From Nectonema munidae (taxonomy: Eukaryota; Nematomorpha; Nectonematoida; Nectonematidae): DNA of 64,000 bases. Shown in pieces: positions 29,901 through 41,900 of the stretch; within the stretch, counting starts at the first letter, position 1; the number at the start of each line of letters is the position of its first letter. The notes beneath the pieces were generated by a model. That model ran no database searches, was not told the DNA's origin, and was given only the letters and a program-made list of their open reading frames with translations. The stretch is taken from positions 644,501-708,500 of the forward strand of contig JAUIRK010001046.1 of assembly GCA_030549495.1 (NCBI GenBank). The letters run 5' to 3'. The translations under genes were made by a program, and so were the position numbers.

Positions 29901-32900
29901 ACAGAACAAAGGGAGAAAGGGGACTAAAAAATTAATGGAATGCAAAATGCAGGAATTTTAAACATTTCATAAAAGATTACAAATTTTAATTTTACGAAAA
30001 AATGACCTTTAAAATTTGAGATAAAAACTACCAAAGTAACCTAAATTTTGTCTGTATTGCATCCAAGGAATTCGAAATAGAACTACGACAACACTAAGAC
30101 ATCTACTGACATTTTTTTATGAAAAAAAGTATTTTTTATGGTATGATCGAACAGAAAAGAAATATTACAAAGCAAATCAATACACTAATCACAATTCACT
30201 ACATTCCACAAAAATCAAATAATTGTTGACATCTATATGTCTTGGTATTGTTTTATGTTTTTATTTGGCAAGTTCACTAAAACAATTTTTATTTATATAA
30301 ATAAAACAAAATAGAAGAATATTTAAATGCTGATCTAATAATAATTAAGGCTATTATGGAAATATCCTGTTTCGCAGTAGTGGAGTAAAAGATTATAAGA
30401 GAAAAGGATGCAGATTTGTAGCTTTTCAGACAAACACAATTTTTTTGAAATATACTGAGAAAATAATAGTACAAAAAGAAAACGAATGTACTGTTGTTGA
30501 TATTTATGGACAAAAAGATTTTGATCTATGGAATATTAGTCCATTTTCAATTTGACACTTATACGTATAGAGGATATAAATATGCATCATTTTGATTAGA
30601 GTACACGTTTTCTAAAACACCTGAAAATTTTTTTGAGGTGCGTTTGGTATCTTCGTAATCGACAGAATTAGTTTTCACGTGAGCTTTAACCAAATCACGG
30701 TTGCGTACCCTGAAAATTAAGCTAAAGAGGGGCCCTTGGGAAAATAAAAATAATGGAGCTTAATTTTTGTCTTTACAAAATAAAACGTTGGATAAATAAA
30801 AGAGTCAGAGTATTCTGTTTGTAAATACCGTACAAATGCCTGCCCGAAATAAAAATAATAAAATATTATTTTAGTGAAAATTGGTATTATATGTAAAAAA
30901 AATCTATGAGTAAAAAATCTTTTTTTTTACGAAATTCAACTTAAACTATTAAAAACTACTTAAACTTTAAAAACGGTTCAATAAATCTAGTTACTTCTCA
31001 GGGTTTCTAGTCAAGTTCTTAAAATCCCAGTTTTTTCTATGATTTCTATGACAGTGTTTGTTAAAATTCCATTAACTAAATTCATCCACAATTACTGATA
31101 TTTAGGTTCGATTTTTCACTAACAAAAATATTTTCCATTTATATATTTGACTTTTTTATATACTGTTCTGATAACCTGGTCTACGAGACAAATACCTTTA
31201 TTGGTATAAAAAACGAAAGTAACCAAAACAAGCTTAGAAATCTGTTATAGGGAGAATACATTTCACTGTACCTTAAAAATAATGTCATAATTCTAAAATT
31301 TTGAAAAGTAGGTGTGTCTTTTCAAAATTTTGACGTTATTACTCAAAATAAAGCAGTAATATAGTGTATGCATATTTAAACAAATTTAAGTAATCATCTG
31401 AAATACTATCACTTCAATTCCTCTAGTTCTGCAAACTCATATCAATGCTATGTAACTTATTTCCTGAATCTTTGAAGTTTTATCATTTTGCTTTTAGAGC
31501 AGTTTTCTGTGCTGCATCTCTTCTTTCCATTGATTTGCGCTCTTCGATGGATTGTAGGTTGGAATTCCCTGAAGAAATCTCAAATTTGCCTGACTTTGAA
31601 TGGTTTTTCCAAAAAAAAATTGACATTTTATTGAAATTCTCAGACTTTTCTCTGATTTCCGACTTGGCTGTGAATCGTGCTTATTTCACAAGAGAAGAAA
31701 GTTTAGAAAGTTTGTAATCATAAAGAAAGTGTACTTTCTTCTTGATTTGACTAACCATTAATTCAGAGGTTCACATTGGGCAGTATTTTAGACTGTACAC
31801 ATATTATAGGTCTTTACATATTCTTTTCATTTTTTATATATACACAGTTAGAGAAAAAAATAATTTTTAATTTAAAAAATGAATGCACTGATATGAAATT
31901 TAAGTTTTTATACAATAAAAAAAGTTTTTTTTTAAAAATATGCATCTCTGGTTTAATTTAGCATTAAGATTTGCCTTAACATTAACAATAACTTCAACAA
32001 ACGACACTAAAACGTTGTTATCTTTGCACTAGTCGAATATCGACTTAGGTTTAACTTTTAAAAAATCAATATTCATTCTCTCATTCTTTGTGAAGTCAAA
32101 TTTTATGTCGATAGCAAACATTTTTGTCGATTTTTTTTAGAAGTCGAACATATTTGATTAGCCGTAATAATGAATCGCAAGTTAGCAAAAAAAAATTTTA
32201 TCAATAAATTCTCGAAAAAGTTTTAGATTACAAGTAAATTTTCGATATATTTCTAATTAGATTAATTTTATTAGAAATAAAAAAATCACATGTATACAGA
32301 ATGGATTCATGATATCGTTTGCTTAAACAACTAAAACTATTTTATCTTTATTCAAAGATTATAGCATGTATTTGCTTTACTAGCTTATATCGTGTTGACG
32401 TGTACAAGAATTCACAAAAACCAATCCCCTTCACAAGGAATGACCTTCAGAAGTTCAGACTATCATCACATAGATTACAACTCAGCATGGTACTAACACG
32501 TCTTCTGAACTAGAGCCTTTTTTTTTATCACACTTAACATTTCATTTCTGCTGTAAATTTGAAAGTAATTTTTTATGGAGCATGAACTTATATAAGAACA
32601 AAGCTACACAAAATGCCCGGTAAAATGTGTCAGTAAAGCAAATTTACTGATTATTACCGGCTGAGATCCTTAGTCGTAATGCAATAACAATATTCGGTTT
32701 ATATCGGTAAATTGAATATAAAAAATACTATGCTTTTGAACGAGTGTGTCGCAAACCATCTGTAGGTGTGCTGCACAAATTTGTGTGCTAGCGACATTTT
32801 TATTTTACAATTTATATATAGTAGATTCTGTTTTATTTATTTCTATTGTCTATTAAAAGAGTATGTTTGTTAACTATTCGACCTAAAACAAAAAGATAAT

Positions 32901-35900
32901 GAAAAAACGCCAAGCTCAAGTTTCTCATTAAAATTTAATAATTTTTTTAACTTTATTAATAAATATATAATTGTTTTTTATTTTCTTACTCTATATAAAT
33001 AAATAAATTTTTATGGGATTATTCTAAGCATTACAGTTTTATACGTTATGTGCCGTGATTATTTTAATCTCCGACTTACTGTGCCCGAAACAAAGTAGTG
33101 AAAAATAGTGCCATATACAGTAGAGCGTTTTTAACGTTAAAAAGGAGAAATGGGCTTCATCCACCCCTTACCTCCCCCCAGTAGAGAAATGACTTGCATC
33201 TGTGACGAATATTAATTGTTTAGATGATGCAGTGGAATTTAAAAATGGACAAATAAATTAAGAAAGCAGTCGCAGACAAAAATCTTAATAGAGAATCATT
33301 TCTTCTACTATTTATTGCACTGAATTCATAATCCTCTCGTGAATTAGATCGCTAAGTTTGAGGAAAACTTAAAGTGTGAGACATTACATAACGATTCATA
33401 TGCCTCAGAAAAAATCTATCAGAATTAGTGCTATCAGATTTTTCGGGGATTGTGATGGTTTTGACATGGCAATAACGAAATCCCGGATATTTATAAGGAT
33501 CTCATATTTTATTCCCTAATCTTATATGCCTAAAAAGGAGTTTAGAAAAAGTTAGCTTCATATGTGTTGTTAATCTTTTTTTCTAGTATAAAAACTTATC
33601 TTTTAGGGTATTTTTGATATTAATTATAACAAATTTGAGGTTCAAAAAGTACAAATTAAATAAGACCTGTTTCTGGGCAAAAAATAGTTCTGGTTCTGAA
33701 TGTGGCATTTATTCCTCAAAATTAGACACCGTTCTTCTGCATAAGTTACCATATGTTTCATAATATACTGCAAATATTGCGTATTGAGAACAACATTGCA
33801 AATACAGGGCTACAAAAACAAAGCAAAAATCCAGCAGAATTTTACCAACATGCCAGTGTTCCATTTTCCTTTGAATCGTCGCTCCATCACTGAAATATCC
33901 TGATGTAATATCACGCCATGTTCATCACTCATATCACTAATATTTTCCGCAAAAATCCAAATGAGAGATGATAACATGAACTGAGACATAACACCCAATA
34001 TCATGATAATGACTCACCAGATCATTCAAAACTTGCACAAGTCTTCTGAAGAATGGTTCCCCAGAAGTTATCACAAACTTTTTTGAATGACTTAAAGGCA
34101 ATCTTCTCTTCATTTCATCAAGTACAATTTTTCCAATTTGGGGACCTATGAAGATAACTTCTTTAATTTTAGCTTGGCTCAGGGAAGGGAACTTCTCTGC
34201 AAGATATGCAAATGCGAATGATTCCTTGCCCAAAGCTTTCACAAATTGCTTAAACAAATCAAGTTTTTATATGAAAAGGTGGTAAAAGAATTCTATCACT
34301 TTTTACAAGTGGTTTGTACATGATGTTGTGTTTTCCTTGCTCGATTTCATCTCGGTTCGGCCAATCCTTGCGTACATAATGTTCAGTTCTGGCTCTGGAG
34401 TTTCATAAGCACAAGAAACACCAAAATTTAGTATAGCCAAGTTGAAGGCAAGTAAGCATAGCCATAACCTTGAAATCTGCACAAATATGCCAGTTATGGT
34501 CATCATACGGTATGCTTGTTAGAATTGCTTTCAGATTTGCATATCATTCGGCTGTGCTATGGGAACAGAATGCAGTGTAACCATTGTGTAGTAGAACAGC
34601 TTTGATGCTGTCCTTAGATTCATCTATGAAAATTGACCAGTTGGTGTTATCATATGGTATTTCCAGTTCCTCAAAAAGTTCAGTGAATTGCAAAATCATA
34701 AGTCATCTTTCATGGTGAATAATGCAAACAGATCCTCTGAACGTTTTCTGTAGTGTTATCTTCACTACGTTCTTGAAACTCTATGCAAGAAACTCACTTC
34801 TGTCTTTGGTTAAATAAGGATCCCTGCACAAGTCACCCCCTTGGGAAAATGGTATTGGTTTATTCTATCTTTTTGATGATTCGGCTCCACATATTCACCA
34901 GTAGAATGTTCATCTGCACTGCTGGAACTCAGCATTCCTTGATCTGGAGGTTTGGGCACAGGTAATTTTTGTGCTCTACTGGGAGCATTACTGTTTGCAA
35001 ATTTGGGCAAGCAATGTGTTTCTTTTTCTTTGCTGTAGTGCAGCCTGTAAAGTCTTGCTGACAGAAATAGCAATCATTAGTGCTCTTTCTGCTCACAACA
35101 AATCATTGGCACACCAAACTTCAGTGAACATTTTTCTTGCATACCAGGCACTCAATGTCTGCACACCTGCAATGCAACAAACATGATGAGCTCATGCCTT
35201 ATCCTGGGCTCCCAAGTCACAATCGAAATACGCCTTGTAAATTTTTTTGGTGTGGCGTGTAATACTGCGCTTTTCTTTAACAAAAGTTAATTCCCCACGC
35301 ATGTAACAGAATTTGTTTGGATCGTTTTTGCCCTGTCTTGCACTCATTGTTGAAAGCTTTGAAGTATCAGTATTAAGTGATAAACTTAATTAAATATAAT
35401 AATAAACCAGAAAATATGATTTTAAACTGTACGTGTACATGCTATTCATCATATCACATTGTAGGTGTTACTAAGATTGATCACTAGCCCTGGAATAGAA
35501 AAACATTTTACAATGCGGTAGAGAATTTTATATTTAATAATAATGATAAAAAGAGTATACACTGACACTTCTGCAAAAACCATGCCTAATTCAACAAAAA
35601 GAAGGCCAAAAATGGACTTCTCATCTCATTTTGTACATAAAAATGGTCATAGATCTCGTGTACTTTTTTGAGTGTTGCACAGTGCTATTATTTTTGTAAG
35701 AAATTGAGGTTTTGTTCTTGCCTTTTTTCAATACGATTTTGTCATGCTTTGATAATGACTAAATCTGACAGCGATAATCCAAATCTATCTTTCAAACAAA
35801 CAAATTCCTCACTATGCCATATTTAACAAATCAAACAAAATTTTATTTTCTACCCATTACTTCATAAGGCCTAGATATTGATGTAACTAAATTGATCTGA

Positions 35901-38900
35901 TAAGAACAAATGCATTATCTTTGCCGATCTATGACTTTTCACTATTTAGATCTAATATAATAAATATATTAATATATACAATAAGTGCGGATTTTCTAAA
36001 CTAAAATATTTAAATTCTTTAACAATTAAAAAGTTTTTTCTTTTTTTATCGGTAATGTAACGAATATTTAATGCAAATTAAAATCATCAAAAATTTTTAG
36101 AGGCGAATCTTTCCACCGATTGAATCAGGAAACTTAAGCATTTTTGACAAAACATATTTAACTGTAAAAATAGTTTTTGATTAGTATTTCATTTCAGTTC
36201 TACCATTTCCAATTATCATAAAAAGCAAACTGTTTTTTTCTCAACATAAATCTTCAAAATTAAGAATTTGAGTTATAGTAAATGAATTCAAAAGATTTAT
36301 TGCATACTTTGTTGTTTTCGAGATCACATCATCACCTCTCTTGATCAAAAGAAAATATTATAGAGAGTTGAATGAAGACAATTTCTACGTATTGGTACTA
36401 TTATAATACAATATCACGATTGTCATATTTACTTATTAGTGGCAGTATCTTTTTCTAAAAAATATACACAATAGGAGCTATTTAATTTGATTTTATTCTA
36501 CAACAGGTCAGGGTTTCAGAAGGAAAATATTTGACTCCGGTAACGACTCCAAACACTTAAAAATTTGAAATATTTAAATATAATTCTGACTTCCACTTTC
36601 TACTGAACAAGGGATACGCCATATGTTGCTAAAAATTAAACTTTAATTTTTCATTTATAGAAAATACGACTCAGACTCCTAAATTTTATTAGAATCCGAC
36701 TGAAATACATATCCTTTTGAAATCGCGAACTCCTGAATCGAATTTCGTTTCCAGAAAAGGTTCTCAAGTTATTCAGAGAAGTTGTTTTTATGTATTTGTG
36801 AACATAAGTAAATGATAAAATATTTTATTACCTATCAAAATGCTCATCTTTTTGACTTAAATGTCTAGTCTTATGTATTTTTTTTATTTTAAGATTATAA
36901 ATTATTATTAGATCATTCTTGAGCAGAGAGTCTCAAACTAGAGATAATTCAATCCAAAAGAGGTAAAATTAATTTCCTAAATTTTGAGCTCTTCATTAAA
37001 TGATTCGATCAATTTTTAAGAAAGTTCTTGGAATTAGGATAAAAGTAGCATAAGTTAGCTGTTTTTAACAAAATGGAAATACGAGAACATATGAGAGTTG
37101 CTATTTGGAGTCAAAAAAAAGTGTCAAAGACAAAATATCATTTTGCCCATTTGGTGTAAATTAAGCAAATCAACAGAAAAGTTTTAGAAACATTGGTCTG
37201 GAGGTAGCATTAATTCACAAGATATATTTATTTTCTTATCTCTACGGGCAACAAAACCCTTCAGATCCTTAGAGCCATTTTCTTCTCAATTGAAATCCTG
37301 TTTCTGAAATGGATGCAAATTATGATAGCGGAATATACGATTTAGAACTCATTAACCCTCGCACTACGGATCATTTTGTACTTACTCTGTATACGGACTA
37401 GGGACATTTTTTCCGCCAATCATATATGAATAAAATTTGCTAAAAAAATACCTTCTATAATTATTGAGAAAACAAAATTACTGAGAAACGTAGTATCTAT
37501 TTTTATACATTCCTAAGGAATGCTTCTTTGAGCAGAATAATTCAACAATTTTTTCTACTTGATAATGAAACTTGAGAAAAAAGTAATATTGATATTAACG
37601 CCATCTACAATTCTTTTTTTGATCAAAGCAAACTTTACAACTAAGAACCAAATTGATGTTGATAAATAATCACTAGCACTAAATGTCTTACTACTACTGC
37701 CTTGGTAATCTCAACTGAGACTCATAAGCACACACCATCGTACTACCCTACACGAACGTACTTTACTACTTATATACATTATACATCTCGTATGTAAAAT
37801 GGTGAAGATAGCATGAGTTGATTTCATATAGGAATAATCTAGAGAAACAAATGTTCTCGATGAACAGCTAACACACTGTACGCGATATACAGAGATCGTG
37901 GTTCAAATCCATGTTGAGGCACATACAGAGATCGTGGTTCAAATCCATGTTGAGGCACATACAGAGATCGTGGTTCAAATCCATGTTGAGGCACATACAG
38001 AGATCGTGGTTCAAATCCATGTTGAGGCACATACAAAGATCGTGGTTAAACCATGTTGAGGCACTACAGAGATCGGTTCAATCCGGGCCAGTCGTTCAAT
38101 CCATGTTGAGGCACTAGCTGGTTCAAATCCAGTTCAAAAGATCGGTTCAAATCCATGTTGAATACAAAACGTTCAAATCCGTGCATAAACGTTAAATCCA
38201 GTTGACAATCGGTTCAAATCCAGTTGACTAGAAACTGTTCAAACCAGTTACAGAGTGGTTAAATCCATGTGCACTAGGTCTGTTCAACCATGTTACACAT
38301 ACAAGTCGTAGTTCAAATCCCTAGGTTATTTCTCGATACACATGTCTAGACATATTGATTGTTTCTATTCTTACCCTATCATTTTGATAAAATTGTTATA
38401 ATAAAAAATTTTTATATCAGTATTCAATAATATTACTTTCTACGTTTTTTCATTTTGATGTGATTATTTAAGGTTTCTTTGTTCTAAAAGAAAAAGTTCC
38501 CAGTTTTAAAGTTTGTTTTCCTTTGCTACCATAGTATATAGTTCCATTCTTTCCTTCAATCTCTCCGTTTATTATAGTAAAGGAAAAGTAAACAAATTTA
38601 ATATCTCAAGATGTAAAAAAAATTTTATTTTTTTATCAATCCAATAATTTAAAGGAAGTAAAAAAAAATTCATTCAATATCATTATTATAATATACCATT
38701 TTCCTATCATATTATATTATAATATTGTTAATTTTTATATTAATATTTTTGTTTTTATTTTTTCTTATTTTAATATCTCTCTTCATTTCTATCTATTCAA
38801 TTTTTATATTTTTATTTTAATCCTTTGAAAAACAATCTTCATAAAGTATCGAAAGAAAAAAACCTATTATTCTCCTCCTATCCCCTATCTTCTTTTTTCT

Positions 38901-41900
38901 TCATCTTTGTAATTGAAGAGTTGTTAGCTCCGAAAACTATTTATCGTTGAACCCATATTTTTGAAGCCCAAAACAATATCAAAAATATATCCAGGACCTA
39001 AAGTCGAAAGAACGACGATTCTGTTCATATTAACTTTTTTGTTGAATTTGATTTCATATATCTATAAAGACGCCAAAAAAAACTCGAGTAGTTTTGTTAT
39101 ATATTCTTATTTTAAATATAAACATTTTTCTAAAACTAAACGATATTGTTATAAAATTTTGAAATCATCATCTCCTCTCGATTTGCTATTACTTTATATT
39201 GAAGTGAAGTCCTTTGTGTTTGTTTTCTAATTTTGTAATCCTTTAAGAGCTTGGGAAAATGTTTACACTCATTCATCTTTTCATCCTTTTGATAAAAAAA
39301 AGTTTGGAGAAAAGCCGATAGGAAAGTACTGATCACCATTTTTTAAATAGATCCTCATTCACATTAAAAAAGAGCAACTATCAGTAAGAAGGGTTGAAAA
39401 ATGTCTAAACATGGTAAAAGTTATCATATAAATGATGAATATTTTTTTTATATGGAATCTATATACCTGTATGGAAATTAATTTTTCAGCTTGAATATTT
39501 AAAAGATATACAAGAAAGATTCCATTGGTTGGTTTTTAGAAGGTTTTTTAATAAGTTTCTGCAATATATCTTTGTGGCATTCAATGGGAACAGACGATTT
39601 GTCCTACGATTTTTAAGCCTAACCACTTAAAGGACTTCGCTCAATTTGAAAGTCGTGTTATTTATTCTAAATGCTTCACTTTCTTCATAACTTAAAGTCG
39701 TGTACCTCTTGTCATCTCAACAAAAATAAAACAAGAGCATAAAAAAGTTTGTCTTAAAAATAAAATCGGGAGTTGATGTTGGCAATAAAAGATCAGAAGC
39801 ATCGTCAAAGAAGATGTAGAAGATGGACTCTAGCTACTTTTTGCAACTACTTGGACATAGTTGTTTGAAACAGGGTTGTTGCAAGATACAACTCGCCCAA
39901 TCGTTCCGAGTTGAAGAAGTGGAGTAAAGTTTTTTTAAAGAACTGTCTTTCTTTTGGAGAAGAGTGTATGAAGGTAAGATAAATTTCTGAATTGAATAAG
40001 TTTAGTATATGTCTGTTTATGGTTTTTGAAAGCTGAGAAGAAAAAATAAAAAGGTGTCTGCTCTGTTTGTCTTTCTAAAAAAAAAAAAAAAAAATGTTCC
40101 ATGTGCTCGAATTTTGTTTGTAAGATTCATTATAAAACTACTTGCCCTAATTGTGTATAAACTTTGATTTCTTATAATAAATTTTTTGCATTTTAAGTTT
40201 AAGCATCTATAAATAATTTATTTTTCAAGGTAAAAATGAGAAAAATGAAAATTCGCAGAGTTTTTAGGTAATGTTAAATTTTTTCTTTCCAGTGCCTTAA
40301 GAAGATTTTTTATAAGTTTAGATACTATTTTTATTGAACTTTCCCATTGAAAGTTTTCCGATAATAATCTTGTAAATACTTTTGCGGAAAAAATACATAG
40401 AGTCCGTAGTGCGAGGGTTAAGATTGCAAGACTCGCAAAGATTGCAAGTTTTACTGTCAAGTAGCAGTAAATTCACGATTATGGTCAATTTGTAAAACTT
40501 AATTTTGTGCTCTTTGGGGTAAGAATGCTATGGCGAGAACAGATGAACCACCATTAACACTTCTAATTTTATATGGCTGGATGCAGTAGGAATAAAGTTG
40601 TGAAAATAACGAAATTTGAACTTTCGTTATCGTTTTTTTTTTTTGAAATTAACGATAAAGATAGCAATACATTTTTACGTTCTGCCACAAAGTTTTTTAA
40701 CAAATTTTAATTAAATGTAAGGTGCAAAATAAATTTAGTTTTTGCCTATAACATCAGGTTTCTATCATTAATTTTTAGGTTTAACGCGTCAAAAAGTTTT
40801 AGAATTGAGTATGCATAGTAAGCATAAATATATATTTAAACAAAAAATATAAAGATGAAATATATTTAACTAACAATACAAACAAATAAATCAACAAATA
40901 AATTTAAAAACTCTAATGCAACATGCGTAAAAAATGCAGTTATATAAACGTTTTATCTTTTCTTCAAGAATATCCCTTATCAAACTCCAGCAAACCATCA
41001 TGTTTGAAATCGAACGACGTTGATATCGTTTTTCCATTATTTTAATGTCTTAGTGAAAGCGTTAACCTTGTTCTTGACTAACTTCACCTATATTTCTTAG
41101 AAATTTATTTATATGACTGTGTAAGTAATGTATTTTAATAATCGTTCTAAATTCAAGGGCTTGAAAACATGAAGGCAGTTCTTCCACAATTTCTTGAAAA
41201 TTACTTACTTTTTTATTGCCAAAAAAGTTTTTACCACATTAGGAAAAGCATTCCAGTATTTTGTTCATGTTTCATTCATTGTTAAAAGAAAGTCCGAATC
41301 TTTGAGTAGGGTTCTTTATTGGGGACCATCAAAAATTCCTGACTTCTTTTTTCATCACTAACCTTTAAAAAAATTGATTCAAACAAAACACAAAAGACTT
41401 CAAACAACTTCCTACATAATTTTATGTGTAGAGCTGGAAAAACAATTGGTTTCTCTCAACTAAAGGATTGTTAATGATATTCTTGTCATCCAGCGTCAAA
41501 CGGTATCTTGGCTGCCAATTCTTTTTTCAATGATCTGTAGTAGCCCTACTGTCCTAGTAGCAGAGAAAATGAGGATATTTTGTGTACCCTCCTTGCTGTC
41601 TTAATAAAAAATTCACCATTTTAGGCCTACACAAATGATCTATTTGTGAACATAGATGCAATTCTTCCAAATTAATTTCAATGTTTTTATGTTTTTTTAT
41701 TTCTACAGAATATCCTATCTGAATTGACCCATACTTGTTTGATTTCCGTTGTGAAGAATAATACATTTTATAGCTTTTTAGAGCTATCGACGAAAAGCCT
41801 CAAATCATTTGTATTATATGTTGATACTTCCATTGAAAAAAGAAGTGCTTTTCGATCATTACAAAAATAAACAAAAGTATTATATGAATCAAAGTATTTT

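Noticed and set aside
34783-35186. Plus-strand open frames opposite the broken family copy 1
   Set aside because: Antisense shadows of the minus-strand coding remnant.
37839-38117. Open frames on both strands with repeated YVPQHGFEPRS / MLRHIQRSWFKS units
   Set aside because: They are readings of the 36-bp tandem array; the unit length is a multiple of three, so all frames stay open. Not genes.
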